A stretch of 64,000 nucleotides of DNA from Ancylobacter sp. TS-1 (GCF_009223885.1 NZ_CP045144.1:868001-932000), one strand, 5' to 3'; shown: positions 31,670-40,436, counted from the stretch's first letter. The notes: generated by a model not told the origin, from the sequence alone. Made by a program: numbers and translations.

Positions 31670-32206
31670 ATGCCGGCACTCGGTCAGACCCGATGGAGCA
31701 CAGGGATGACGAGTGAGGTCGGCAACACCGATTTCGGATCGCGATTCGCTGATATCAGAAAGGCGCTCAACATTCCGAACGCTACGGCAATGTCGAAACA
31801 CCTAGGAATTGGCGTAAATGCCTGGCGAACCTACGAAGAGGGAGGGGGGACGCCGAGCTGGGCCACCCTCATGAAACTGGTCGATCTCGGCTTTAGTCTG
31901 GATTGGATATTTACGGGCAAGGGCGGCATGCGCACCGATCATCCCGGTAAGCCGGGAATGCGGATCGATCGAGATCTCATGGCGCGCGTCACGGACATGA
32001 TCGCCCGCACTTACAAGGACATGGGCGCAGCCATCTCGCCGGCTGACCTTGGGCGCCTATCTATCGAGAATTATGCGGAAATCCTGCGCGATGCCGAGGA
32101 TGCGGACGATTACGAAGCCCAGGTGCTTCTGGCCGGAAATCGTCTCCGGCGCCTGCTGAAGGAGGCCAAACCCGGCTCCGGCAAACGCTCGGCCTCCGTA
32201 TCGTAA
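31670..32206 (+). CDS. Phage repressor (HTH, Mu c / CI-like)
   Basis: The 178-residue protein has an XRE-type HTH: FGSRFADIRKALN, then ATAMSKHLGIGVNAWRTYEEGGGTPSWATLMKLVDLG, ending SLDWIFTGKG, the typical C-terminus of CI-type DNA-binding domains. The remaining residues are helical, with no Ser-Lys LexA-type protease site visible. It faces the Ner-like gene, as the Mu repressor does. GAGG lies nine bases before the ATG at 31670; ATG 31706 (MTSEVGNTDFG) with GGAG is also possible. Confidence 0.86.
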   Translation: MPALGQTRWSTGMTSEVGNTDFGSRFADIRKALNIPNATAMSKHLGIGVNAWRTYEEGGGTPSWATLMKLVDLGFSLDWIFTGKGGMRTDHPGKPGMRIDRDLMARVTDMIARTYKDMGAAISPADLGRLSIENYAEILRDAEDADDYEAQVLLAGNRLRRLLKEAKPGSGKRSASVS

Positions 32207-32290
32207 AAGTACTTCTGCTTGCCACGGCACCCCAAATGGTTGCACGGTCGGCCGCATGGCTTCAGCCGTTTTTTTGGATTGGATACGGTA

Positions 32291-32812
32291 ATGGTTAACC
32301 GTCGCATCTCCGCATCGCAGAGGTTCTTGTGCGCTATTGCGGTCTGGATTTTCGCTGCCCCAGCACTTGCGGGAGATCTTGGCGGCACGCCTGCCGAGTT
32401 TGGCGCACAATTCAACAAGGTCGCGTCATCCGCCGGCCTGAAGCTCCGGGTCGCTAAATCGAAGTGCCGGGACGAAGGAAAACTTGTCTGCGCCTTCAGC
32501 AGCGGGGATGGGCTTGTTATTCTCGCATCATCGGAAGCGGGCTCAACGTCGGTGCGGCGCGTTAATCTATTTCTGGACGCCGCCGCGATATCCGATAAGA
32601 CCTCTGGCGCCCTGGAATACATCACGGGACTGGGTGTTCTGATGATGATCTACGCCCCCAAGGCCAACAAGACAGAGCGCGGCATTGTGGTTAGGTCGCT
32701 GGCTCGCGCCGGTCAGTCAGGGGCTCCTGTCGAAGAGTTCCTCCACGACACGCGCTTCGAGGCGCGTGTGCTGCCTGAGCAAGGATTGTGGGTGACGGTC
32801 GACCGGCCCTAG
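32291..32812 (+). CDS. Secreted protein encoded at the prophage end, unknown
   Basis: The 173-residue protein has a signal peptide (FLCAIAVWIFAAPALAG, AxA site near residue 25) and a mature domain with two Cys (KCRDEGKLVCAFSS), which could form a disulfide. The rest alternates strands and helices. It follows the repressor by 84 bases on the same strand and is visibly less GC-rich than host genes, so it may be expressed in the lysogen and alter the envelope. No family recognised. Confidence 0.7.
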   Translation: MVNRRISASQRFLCAIAVWIFAAPALAGDLGGTPAEFGAQFNKVASSAGLKLRVAKSKCRDEGKLVCAFSSGDGLVILASSEAGSTSVRRVNLFLDAAAISDKTSGALEYITGLGVLMMIYAPKANKTERGIVVRSLARAGQSGAPVEEFLHDTRFEARVLPEQGLWVTVDRP

Positions 32813-32844
32813 CGGCGCGGCGCGCCTTCGATAGCATCGATGCT

Positions 32845-33009
32845 GATCTCATTCGATCCTTCGCGGCGCCTCGGCGGGCGTTTTCGGTCTCATCCGATCC
32901 TTCGTGCAGAGTTTCCCAGTAGCGCCCGCTCAAACCCTTACGGTGTCGGCATTTCCCGGCCGTTCCCGCCTAATCCCGCCTAGTCCCCACGGTCTCATCC
33001 GATCCTTCG
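32845..33009. repeat. Three direct 19-bp repeats, putative transposase-binding sites of the prophage end
   Basis: Copies at 32845-32863 (GATCTCATTCGATCCTTCG), 32886-32904 and 32991-33009 (both GGTCTCATCCGATCCTTCG) share 16 of 19 bases in all three. Spacing is 41 and 105 bases. Mu carries three transposase sites near each end with unequal spacing, and this is the repressor-side end. The region has no gene. Confidence 0.72.
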
Positions 33010-33059
33010 GGTAACATCTCTCCGAGCGGGTCGCCAGGGTCTAACCGTCGTAGACTCAT

Positions 33060-33074
33060 AACGCTGCACTAATA
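33060..33074. other. Probable prophage-host junction
   Basis: Read inward on the minus strand from 33068 the sequence begins TGCAGCGTTATGAG, fitting Mu-like ends that start with TG. The host would then resume with CTAAT, a candidate 5-bp target duplication, fifteen bases from the CCA end of tRNA-Ser. The partner end is outside the window, so the exact base is uncertain. Confidence 0.45.
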
Positions 33075-33082
33075 ACGCGTTA

Positions 33083-33172
33083 TGGCGGAAGGGGTGGGAT
33101 TCGAACCCACGGTGGGCTTGCACCCACGGCGGTTTTCAAGACCGCTGCCTTAAACCACTCGGCCACCCTTCC
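33083..33172 (-). tRNA. tRNA-Ser (anticodon UGA)
   Basis: The 90-base sequence folds as a class II tRNA: acceptor GGAAGGG/CCCTTCC, anticodon stem GCGGT/ACCGC with loop CTTGAAA (anticodon TGA), a long variable arm and T arm GTGGG-TTCGAAT-CCCAC. The 3' CCA is encoded. Its length and variable arm are as expected for serine. It is a host gene immediately beyond the prophage. Confidence 0.96.
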
Positions 33173-33403
33173 CGATGCCTGAGCGCCCTTTTTTCGAAAC
33201 TCGGCGCGTTTGGCAAGCAGATCACGTCCGGTCATGTGCGGGGCGCCCTGCCGGAACGGTCCCGGGGGCTTCGGGAATTGCCGGAGAGGCCGGCCGCCCG
33301 TCAACGGAAGCGCCGTCTCCGGCGCCGCCGAGACGCGCGAGGCGGATAAGTATGGCAGCTCGCTTGACACGCCCCGCCCGAGCGGGCGTGGTAGCCGCGC
33401 AAC

Positions 33404-33605
33404 ATGGTGCCCGGGCAGACCACTGTCCGGGTGAAACGGGAACGGGGAAGGGCGCGACGGCCGCAAGGTCCATCGCCCGAAGCCCCGACCGCCCCCGCGA
33501 CTGTAAGCGGAGAGCGGCCTTCCACGACGCCACTGGCGCCGGTCCGCGAGGACGGTGCCGGGAAGGCGGAAGGCTTGCCGTGACCCGCGAGTCAGGAGAC
33601 CGGCC
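33404..33605 (+). promoter_or_regulatory. Cobalamin (B12) riboswitch
   Basis: The conserved blocks appear in order: GGTGCCCGGGCAG near 33406, GTGAAACGGGAA near 33436, CCCCGCGACTGTAAGCGG near 33493, GCCACTGG near 33528, GGGAAGGCGG near 33560 and the B12 box AGTCAGGAGACCGGCC at 33590-33605. It precedes the CbiM-like gene by about 50 bases and should shut off its expression when adenosylcobalamin is plentiful. A TTGACA at 33364 is a possible -35 element. The stretch 33173-33403 holds no gene that I can support. Confidence 0.93.
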
Positions 33606-33658
33606 ATGTGCACAGGCCCAACCGCACGCCGTCGGGTGAGACGGCAAAGGAGCACGAC

Positions 33659-34336
33659 ATGCATATCGAACCCGGCCTCGTGGCCGAAGGAAAGATCTGG
33701 CTGAGCTATGTGACGGCGGCAGGTGCCGGCGGCTACGCGCTCAAGCTGGCGGCCGACGCCGTGCGCGAGCGCGGCATCGTCTCGCTGGTCGCCCGCAGCA
33801 TCGCGACGACGGTGCTCGTCTTCGCGTTCTTCGAAATGCTGCCGCATCATCCGGTCGGCGTTTCCGAGGTGCATCTCATCCTCGGCTCGACGCTGTTCCT
33901 CATCTTCGGCGTGGCGCCCGCCGCCATCGGCCTGGCGGCCGGCCTCGCCATCCAGGGCATCTTCTTCGCGCCCTTCGACCTGCCGCAATACGGCATGAAC
34001 GTCACCACGCTGCTCGTGCCGCTCTTCGCGCTCACCGCGCTGGCGCACCGGGTCATCGCCCCCGACACGCCCTATGTGCAGCTCAAGTACCGTCAGGCGC
34101 TCGCGCTCTCCACCACCTATCAGGCGGGCATCGTCGTGTGGGTGGCCTTCTGGGCCTTCTACGGCCACGGTTTCACCGCCGAGAACGCCGCCTCGATCCT
34201 CTCCTTCGGCGCCGCCTACATGCTCGTCATCCTGGTCGAGCCGCTGGTCGATCTCGCCGTTCTGGCCGCCGCCAAGGCGCTGTATGGCCTGAAGGGCAGC
34301 CCGCTGTTCGAGCGCCGGCTCTACAACGCGGCCTGA
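33659..34336 (+). CDS. CbiM-like cobalt ECF-transporter permease under B12 riboswitch
   Basis: The 225-residue membrane protein starts MHIEPGLV, the CbiM/NikM-type N-terminus whose second-position His binds the metal ion. Six or so hydrophobic segments follow (for example LILGSTLFLIFGVAPAAIGLAAGLAIQGIFF, the CbiM core). CbiM is the substrate-capture subunit of cobalt ECF importers, which normally have CbiN, CbiQ and CbiO partners; none is adjacent. The riboswitch supports a link to cobalamin synthesis. A strong hairpin follows the stop. Confidence 0.82.
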   Translation: MHIEPGLVAEGKIWLSYVTAAGAGGYALKLAADAVRERGIVSLVARSIATTVLVFAFFEMLPHHPVGVSEVHLILGSTLFLIFGVAPAAIGLAAGLAIQGIFFAPFDLPQYGMNVTTLLVPLFALTALAHRVIAPDTPYVQLKYRQALALSTTYQAGIVVWVAFWAFYGHGFTAENAASILSFGAAYMLVILVEPLVDLAVLAAAKALYGLKGSPLFERRLYNAA

Positions 34337-34348
34337 GCATCGCCCTCG

Positions 34349-34378
34349 GGCGCCGGGAAGCGCGCGCTTCCCGGCGCC
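34349..34378 (+). terminator. Hairpin after the CbiM-like gene
   Basis: Perfect 13-bp arms GGCGCCGGGAAGC and GCTTCCCGGCGCC around a four-base loop, 12 bases after the stop codon. The following TCATT is only a weak U-tract, but position and strength fit a terminator. The rest of the gap to 34643 shows no gene. Confidence 0.7.
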
Positions 34379-34643
34379 TCATTCGCGCCTCGCGGCGATT
34401 TCGCGGCCATTTGCCGCCGGCCAAAGCGGGTGCGTACCCGATTGCCTTTTCCCCACCGTCACTTACGCTTCGTTCACCATGCCGAGAGATGCGCCGCATT
34501 TTCGCCTCACTCGGACAGCCTCTTTGACGACATGTAGTGGGATCGGCGGTATGTTTCCGACGATCTTGGGTGAAGTGCGCTCTTTCCGATTCGTGCTTTC
34601 GAGGCATGGCAAGGGCAGGGCGCTCACGAAGTGGTCGGGGTGC

Positions 34644-35711
34644 ATGGGGACGAATCCAGCTCTTGCGCGTGAGGGTCTTGCGCGGGTCGCGGAGATCGGC
34701 GCGGTGGGCCTTGCCAGCCGGCTCGGGCGTGTCGTCCTGCTGTGCAGCATCGGCCTTGTCGTCGCGAACTGCAACGGCACCTCGAAACTCTCCAGCAAGA
34801 TCGATCCCCGCTACGGCGTCGCGGCCAGCCCGCGTGTCGTCGAGGCCGGACAGCCTGTTCCCAAGGGCGGCGGCACCTATCGCGTCGGCAAGCCCTATGT
34901 GGTCGCCGGCAAGACCTATGTTCCGACCGAGCCGAAGAACTATCGCACCGAGGGTCTCGCCTCTTGGTATGGCGACGACTTCCACGGCCGCCTCACCGCC
35001 AATGGCGAAGTCTTCGACATGCACTCCATCGCTGCGGCTCATCCGACGCTGCCGATGCCGTCCTATGTGCGCGTGACCAATGTGGACAACGGCCGCTCCA
35101 TGGTCGTGCGCGTCAATGATCGCGGGCCCTATCACGGCAACCGCGTGATCGACGTCTCCCAGCGTGCCGCCGACCTTCTCGGCTTCAAGCACCGGGGCAC
35201 CGCCCGCGTGCGGGTGGAATATGTCGGCCGCGCGCCGCTGGAAGGCTCCGACGACATCCAGCTCGCCTCCACGCTGCGCCAGAACGGCAAGCCGGCCGAG
35301 ATGCCCGCCGTCATGGTGGCGTCCGCCGGTCCGGTTCGCGGCACGATGGCCGCCGCCCCGCTGCCGCCGAGCCGGCCCTACGATCTCGGCGACGAGCCGG
35401 GCGAGCAGGTGGCGCAGGCGCCCGAAGCGATCGTCGCCCCGGTCCGCGTCGCCACCAAGCCGCGCCCGGCCGCCATTGCCGCAGCAGCACCTGCGCCGCG
35501 CCAGCCGGTCGCCGTCGCCCCGGTGGCCCGCACCGCGCCGACCAAGCCGGTTCAGGTCGCCAGCCTGCAAGCGCCGGCACGTATCGCCGCTCCGGCTCCC
35601 GCCCCCAAGGGCGGCGCCCCCACCGGCTGGACGGTCGGCGCACAGCCGGTCATGGGCTATGCCTCGACCGGCGCCGAAGGCTCGCTCGACGCGGGTCGCG
35701 GCCTCTACTGA
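34644..35711 (+). CDS. rlpA: Septal ring lytic transglycosylase RlpA-like protein
   Basis: The 355-residue protein has a hydrophobic signal (RVVLLCSIGLVVANCNG) with a possible lipid-modified Cys, though Asn before Cys is unusual. The RlpA double-psi barrel spans about 110-205: GLASWYGDDFHGRLTANGE, HPTLPMPSYVRVTN, VRVNDRGPYHGNRVIDVS with the catalytic-type Asp. It cleaves naked glycan at division sites. No SPOR domain is present; the C-terminus is a Pro/Ala-rich tail. A longer frame from 34479 exists, but ATG 34644 begins directly before the signal region. Confidence 0.88.
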   Translation: MGTNPALAREGLARVAEIGAVGLASRLGRVVLLCSIGLVVANCNGTSKLSSKIDPRYGVAASPRVVEAGQPVPKGGGTYRVGKPYVVAGKTYVPTEPKNYRTEGLASWYGDDFHGRLTANGEVFDMHSIAAAHPTLPMPSYVRVTNVDNGRSMVVRVNDRGPYHGNRVIDVSQRAADLLGFKHRGTARVRVEYVGRAPLEGSDDIQLASTLRQNGKPAEMPAVMVASAGPVRGTMAAAPLPPSRPYDLGDEPGEQVAQAPEAIVAPVRVATKPRPAAIAAAAPAPRQPVAVAPVARTAPTKPVQVASLQAPARIAAPAPAPKGGAPTGWTVGAQPVMGYASTGAEGSLDAGRGLY

Positions 35712-35836
35712 GCGTTGCCGACGTCCTCATCATGGCGGATATGAACGCCCGGCGCCGCCTCCGCGACGACGGGCGCATTGCCGCGATCGGCAGCGGCTGC
35801 TAACTCTGCCCTCTGACGGGGGAGGGGTTGTCGAGC

Positions 35837-37081
35837 ATGTTGCGCATCATTCGCCCGGACCGGAATTGCGACGTTGCGGCAGTGCCGTATCGGCGGCTGC
35901 GCGGCGTGCTGCTGGCGGCCGGCCTGGCGTTTGCCGCTCTCATCCCCGCCGCCGGCCCGCTCGGCGCGCAGACCCAGCCCGACATCGCCGCGCCTCAGGC
36001 CATATTGATGGACTTCGAGAGCGGCTCCGTGCTGTTCGAGCGCGCCGCCGATACGTCCAGCCCGCCGGCCAGCATCGCCAAGCTGATGACCATGGCGGTC
36101 GTCTTCCGGGAGATCGCCGAAGGCCGCCTGTCGCAGGACCAGGAATTCAAGGTCAGCGAATATGCCTGGCGGCGCGGCGGCGCGCCTTCCGGCGGTGCCA
36201 CCATGTTCGCCGGGGTCAACACCCACATCAAGGTTTCCGACCTGCTGCGCGGCGCGATCATTCCCTCGGGCAATGACGCGGCAATCGTGCTGGCGGAAGG
36301 CATTTCCGGCAATGAACTCGCCTTCACGGTGAAGATGAACGCCGAGGCCAAGCGGCTCGGCCTCACCGGCTCGACCTTCGTCAATGCCAGCGGCCTTGCC
36401 GATCCCGACCAAAAGTCGACGCCGCGCGACATGGCCAAGACCGCCATGCACATCATCGGCGCCTATCCCGAGCTGTACCGCATCTACAGCGAGCCGGACT
36501 TCCTCTGGAACAAGATCCGCCAGAGCAACCGCAACCCGCTGCTCGGCATGAGCCTGGGTGCCGACGGCTTCGTCACCGGCTACCAGAAGGAAGGCGGCTT
36601 CAACCTCGTCGGCTCGGCGATCCAGAACGGGCAGCGGCTGATTGTCGTCATCATGGGCTCGAAGAGCGAGAAGGAGAGGGCGGAGGACGCGCGCAAGCTG
36701 CTCGAATGGGGCTTCCGCTCCTTCGAATCCCGCCTTCTGTTCGAGCCCGGCCAGATCATCGGCGAGGCCACGCTGTATGGCGGCGAGCGCGGCGGCGCGC
36801 CGCTGACCAGCCCGAACCCGATCCGCGTGCTGATCTCGCGCAATGGCGACGACAAGCTCGTCGCCCGCATCCGCTTCGAAGGCCCGATCCCCGCCCCGGT
36901 GGAGAAGGGCGCCGAACTCGCCCGCCTGTTCGTCTATCGGGGCGACCAGATCGCACTCGAAGTGCCGCTGGTCGCGGCGGACTCCGTGCCGGAGGGCCCG
37001 CTGTGGCGCCGCGCCATGGACGGCGCCTATGAGCTTGTGGTGAGCCTGCTGCGCCAGGGCTACGCCAAGCTGACAGGCTGA
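35837..37081 (+). CDS. D-alanyl-D-alanine carboxypeptidase family protein (PBP5/DacC-like)
   Basis: The 414-residue protein has a signal peptide (LLAAGLAFAALIPAAGPLGAQ), the catalytic SIAK tetrad near residue 84 (SPPASIAKLMT) and SGN near 143 (PSGNDAA). The third motif, KTG in active relatives, reads VTG here (GADGFVTGYQKEGGFN), confirmed in the DNA as GTC ACC GGC. A PBP5-type C-terminal domain and terminal amphipathic helix follow. It trims pentapeptides in peptidoglycan if active; the missing Lys puts activity in doubt. GGAGGGG lies before ATG 35837. It precedes tmk by two bases. Confidence 0.87.
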   Translation: MLRIIRPDRNCDVAAVPYRRLRGVLLAAGLAFAALIPAAGPLGAQTQPDIAAPQAILMDFESGSVLFERAADTSSPPASIAKLMTMAVVFREIAEGRLSQDQEFKVSEYAWRRGGAPSGGATMFAGVNTHIKVSDLLRGAIIPSGNDAAIVLAEGISGNELAFTVKMNAEAKRLGLTGSTFVNASGLADPDQKSTPRDMAKTAMHIIGAYPELYRIYSEPDFLWNKIRQSNRNPLLGMSLGADGFVTGYQKEGGFNLVGSAIQNGQRLIVVIMGSKSEKERAEDARKLLEWGFRSFESRLLFEPGQIIGEATLYGGERGGAPLTSPNPIRVLISRNGDDKLVARIRFEGPIPAPVEKGAELARLFVYRGDQIALEVPLVAADSVPEGPLWRRAMDGAYELVVSLLRQGYAKLTG

Positions 37082-37083
37082 GC

Positions 37084-37812
37084 ATGAACGCCGCGAGGTC
37101 ACGGGGCCGGATCGCTCAGGTTCACCCGCCCGTCGTGCGGGAGCCAGCACCTGCGGCGCCCGGCCGTTTCATCACCTTCGAGGGTGGCGAGGGCGCGGGA
37201 AAATCGACGCAGGTGCGCCGCCTGCGCGAGCGCCTCGGCGCCCTCGGCATCGACGCTGTCGCAACGCGCGAGCCGGGCGGCTCGACCGGCGCCGAGATCG
37301 TACGCCACCTCATCCTTTCCGGCGCCGCCAAGCCGCTCGGCCCGCTCGCCGAGGCCGCGCTGTTCGCCGCTGCCCGTGCCGACCACCTCGACGCCACCAT
37401 TCGGCCGGCGCTGGAGCGCGGCAGCTGGGTCATCTGCGACCGCTTCGCCGACTCGACCCGCGTCTATCAGGGCGTGCTCGGCAATGTGGACCCACGCCTG
37501 ATCGCCGAGCTGGAAGCCGTCACCGTCGGCGAGACGCGGCCCGACCTGACCCTGGTGCTCGACCTCCCGGCGGAGGAGGGGCTGACCCGCGCCGCCGCGC
37601 GCTCGGGCGCCGGTGCCGACCGCTTCGAAAGCGAGAGCCTGAGCTTCCATCGCAGCCTGCGCGACGCCTTCCGCAACCTCGCCGCCCGCGAGCCGGAGCG
37701 TTGCGTGCTGATCGACGCCCGCGCCGACATCGACACGGTGGCGGAAGAAGTGTGGCGTGCCGTCGCCGACCGCCTTCAGCCGCCGGCCCCGGCCGGGATC
37801 GGCCCGACATGA
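37084..37812 (+). CDS. tmk: Thymidylate kinase
   Basis: The 242-residue protein has P-loop FEGGEGAGKST near residues 32-42, REPGGS near 63, DRFADST near 120 and a LID segment RAAARSGAGADRFE near 175. It phosphorylates dTMP to dTDP. About 26 extra N-terminal residues precede the usual start, but no better start is seen. The stop overlaps the holB start (ATGA), as is common in alphaproteobacteria. Confidence 0.95.
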   Translation: MNAARSRGRIAQVHPPVVREPAPAAPGRFITFEGGEGAGKSTQVRRLRERLGALGIDAVATREPGGSTGAEIVRHLILSGAAKPLGPLAEAALFAAARADHLDATIRPALERGSWVICDRFADSTRVYQGVLGNVDPRLIAELEAVTVGETRPDLTLVLDLPAEEGLTRAAARSGAGADRFESESLSFHRSLRDAFRNLAAREPERCVLIDARADIDTVAEEVWRAVADRLQPPAPAGIGPT

Positions 37813-38843
37813 GCGAGAGCCTGCCCGAAGGCGACCGCTTCGGCACCGCGCCCACACCGCGCGCGACCCGGCAGCTCATCGGCCATGAGGAGGCGCAGGC
37901 CATGGTGCGCACGGCGTGGGACGCCGGCCGCCTGCCGCATGCGCTGCTGATCGGAGGCACCGAGGGCATCGGCAAGGCAACGCTGGCCTACGCCATCGCC
38001 CGCTTCGTGCTCGCTGGCGGCGCTGCGCCCGCCCGCTCCATCGCGGTCGATCCCGATCACCCGGCGGCGCGCCAGATCACGGCGCTGTCCCATCCCGACC
38101 TGCTGGTGCTGCGCCGCACGCCGAACGACAGCGGCAAGCTGCCGGCGATGATCCCGGCCGAGACGGTGCGCCGTGTGCGCAGCTTCTTCGGCTCGACCGC
38201 GGCCCTTGGCGGCTGGCGCGTGTGCATCGTCGATACTCTGGACGAGATGAACGCGCAGGGTGCCAACGCGCTGCTCAAGACGCTGGAGGAGCCGCCGGCC
38301 CGCTCGCTGTTCCTGCTGGTCAGCCACGCACCGGGCAGGTTGCTGCCGACCATCCGTTCGCGCTGCCGCAGCGTGCTGCTGCGCCCGCTCGCGAGCGAGC
38401 AGGTGGTCGAGGCTCTGGAGGGCCTCGCCGACGCCATGCCCGAGCTGGACCGCACCCGTTTCGAGGAGGCGGCGCAGGCGTCCGGCGGCAGCGTGCGCGA
38501 GGCACTGACGCTTCTCGCCGGCGACGGGCTCGCGGTGCGCAACGCGACGGCCGTGCTGCTCGACGCGCTGCCGCAGGTTGACGCCAAAGCCTTGCATGCG
38601 CTCGGGGAAAAGCTTCAGGGCGACCGGGGAGGGGCGCTCGACAGCTTCGTCGGCACGGTGGAGGAATGGCTCAGCGACCACGCCACCGGGCGGCGCCAGT
38701 CGGCCGGGGTGCGCCTTGCGCGCCTGCCGGAGGTGTGGGACAAGGTTCGCCGCGCCGCGGTCGACGCCGATGTCTATAATCTCGATCGCAAGACCCTCGT
38801 TTTCAGGATCTTCGCGTCGCTCAACGAGGCCGTGCGCCCCTGA
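37809..38843 (+). CDS. holB: DNA polymerase III subunit delta'
   Basis: The 344-residue protein has the clamp-loader layout: P-loop-like GGTEGIGKATLA near residue 49, MNAQGANALLKTLEEPP near 150 and TIRSRCRSV near 182 with the SRC motif. It has a degenerate ATP site as usual in delta'. It helps load the sliding clamp. It is translationally coupled to tmk and followed by metG after 36 bases. Confidence 0.94.
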   Translation: MSESLPEGDRFGTAPTPRATRQLIGHEEAQAMVRTAWDAGRLPHALLIGGTEGIGKATLAYAIARFVLAGGAAPARSIAVDPDHPAARQITALSHPDLLVLRRTPNDSGKLPAMIPAETVRRVRSFFGSTAALGGWRVCIVDTLDEMNAQGANALLKTLEEPPARSLFLLVSHAPGRLLPTIRSRCRSVLLRPLASEQVVEALEGLADAMPELDRTRFEEAAQASGGSVREALTLLAGDGLAVRNATAVLLDALPQVDAKALHALGEKLQGDRGGALDSFVGTVEEWLSDHATGRRQSAGVRLARLPEVWDKVRRAAVDADVYNLDRKTLVFRIFASLNEAVRP

Positions 38844-38879
38844 CCGCGCGGGGGTCCGGCCGTTCCGCAGGTAACGACC

Positions 38880-40436
38880 TTGAAACCCGCCTTCTACATC
38901 ACGACGGCCATCGACTACCCCAACGGCTCGCCCCATATCGGCCACGCCTATGAGAAGATCGCCTCCGACGCCCTCGCCCGCTTCAAGAAGCTCGACGGCT
39001 ACGACGTGTTCTTCCTCACCGGCACCGACGAGCACGGGCTGAAGATGGCGCAGACGGCGGAGAAGCAGGGACTCGCGCCGATCGACTGGGCGACGAAGAA
39101 CGCCACGCGCTTCAAGGAGATGGATGCGCTTCTCGGCGTCGATTACGACCGCTTCATCCGCACCACGGACGAAGATCACGTCGTCTCCTCGCAGGCGATC
39201 TGGCGGAAGATGGTCGAGAGCGGCGACATCTATCTCGGCGCCTATTCCGGCTGGTACTCGGTGCGCGACGAGGCTTATTACGCCGAGAACGAGACCACCG
39301 TGAACCCCGACGGCGTGCGCCTCGGCCCGCAGGGCACGCCAGTCGAGTGGACCGAGGAGAAGAGCTACTTCTTCCGCCTCTCGGCCTATCAGCAGACGCT
39401 GCTCGACTATTACGACGCCCACCCGGACTTCATCCGCCCCGAGGTGCGCCGCAACGAGGTGACGAGCTTCGTGAAGGGCGGGCTGCAGGATCTCTCGATC
39501 AGCCGCACCACCTTCACCTGGGGCATCCCGGTGCCGGACGACCCGGCGCATGTGATGTATGTGTGGGTCGACGCGCTCACCAACTACATCACCGGCGTGG
39601 GCTATCCCGACACCGGCAGCGCCTCGTTCAAGCGCTTCTGGCCGGCGGACCTGCACATCATCGGCAAGGACATCATCCGCTTCCACGCGGTTTACTGGCC
39701 GGCCTTCCTGCTCTCCGCCGGGCTGGAGCCGCCGAAGACCGTCTTCGCGCATGGCTTCATCCATAATCGCGGGGAGAAGATGTCGAAGTCGGTCGGCAAC
39801 GTCATCGACCCGTTCGACCTCGCCAAAGCCTATGGCGTCGACGCGCTGCGCTACTTCCTGCTGCGCGAGATCCCGTTCGGCCAGGACGGCTCCTACAGCC
39901 ATGACGCCATCGTCGCGCGCACCAATGCGGACCTCGCCAACGACCTCGGCAACCTCGCCCAGCGCTCGCTCTCGATGATCGCCAAGAACCTCAGTGGCAC
40001 GCTGCCCGCACCCGGCCCGCTCTCGGACGACGACGCGGCGATCCTCGCCAGTGCCGACGCTATGGGCGCGAAGGTGCGCGAGGCGATGGACATCCAGCAG
40101 ATCCATCAGGCGCTCGCCGCCATCTGGTCGGTGGTGGCCGACGCCAACCGCTATTTCGCCGCGAGTGCGCCGTGGGAACTGCGCAAGACCGATCCCGAGC
40201 GCTTCGGCACCGTGCTGTGGACGACGGCCGAAGTGATCCGGCAGGTGGCGATCCTCGCCCAGCCTTTCATCCCGGTCAGCGCGGCCAAGCTGCTCGACCT
40301 GCTGGCGCTCGACGCCGACGCGCGTAGCTTCGCCCGCCTCGGCGCGGCCGGCCGGCTCGAGGGCGGCACCACGCTGCCCGCGCCGGTCGCGGTGTTCCCG
40401 CGCTATGTCGAGCCCGAGGCGTCAGCACCGGCATGA
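38880..40436 (+). CDS. metG: Methionyl-tRNA synthetase
   Basis: The 518-residue protein has the class I signatures [10 protein letters not shown] (HIGH, near residue 20) and EKMSKSVGN (KMSKS, near 300), with the [15 protein letters not shown] region following. The connective domain lacks zinc Cys, as in the shorter MetG type. It charges tRNA-Met. The start is TTG at 38880; no ATG or GTG fits upstream. The stop overlaps the next gene (ATGA). Confidence 0.96.
   Translation: MKPAFYITTAIDYPNGSPHIGHAYEKIASDALARFKKLDGYDVFFLTGTDEHGLKMAQTAEKQGLAPIDWATKNATRFKEMDALLGVDYDRFIRTTDEDHVVSSQAIWRKMVESGDIYLGAYSGWYSVRDEAYYAENETTVNPDGVRLGPQGTPVEWTEEKSYFFRLSAYQQTLLDYYDAHPDFIRPEVRRNEVTSFVKGGLQDLSISRTTFTWGIPVPDDPAHVMYVWVDALTNYITGVGYPDTGSASFKRFWPADLHIIGKDIIRFHAVYWPAFLLSAGLEPPKTVFAHGFIHNRGEKMSKSVGNVIDPFDLAKAYGVDALRYFLLREIPFGQDGSYSHDAIVARTNADLANDLGNLAQRSLSMIAKNLSGTLPAPGPLSDDDAAILASADAMGAKVREAMDIQQIHQALAAIWSVVADANRYFAASAPWELRKTDPERFGTVLWTTAEVIRQVAILAQPFIPVSAAKLLDLLALDADARSFARLGAAGRLEGGTTLPAPVAVFPRYVEPEASAPA

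Larger units (their letters stand above)
1..33068 (-). mobile_element. Mu-like transposable prophage (partial, left part outside window)
   Basis: The gene order on the minus strand matches the Mu plan: repressor facing Ner, transposase A, ATPase B, gp16-like, Mor-type activator, lysis genes, gp25/26/27/28/29/F, protease with nested scaffold, capsid, gp36/37, then contractile-tail baseplate genes. Only the repressor and two accessory genes are on the plus strand. The right boundary is inferred from three direct repeats at 32845-33009 and a terminal CA at 33067-33068. The other end, with sheath, tube and tape-measure genes, must lie left of position 1. No frameshifts or stops were seen in the core genes, so the element looks intact as far as visible. 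Confidence 0.93.

Noticed and set aside
32813..33082. CRISPR-like array from the repeats at 32845-33009
   Set aside because: Only three 19-bp copies with uneven spacing of 41 and 105 bases; fits transposase sites, not CRISPR spacing, and no cas genes are present.
33608..33658. Extended start for the CbiM-like protein from 33608
   Set aside because: It would place the riboswitch B12 box at the start codon and lose the MHIE N-terminus needed for metal binding.
37776..40106. 776-codon minus-strand frame opposite holB and metG
   Set aside because: It is a shadow of two recognised genes on the plus strand, with no independent ribosome-binding site or family resemblance.
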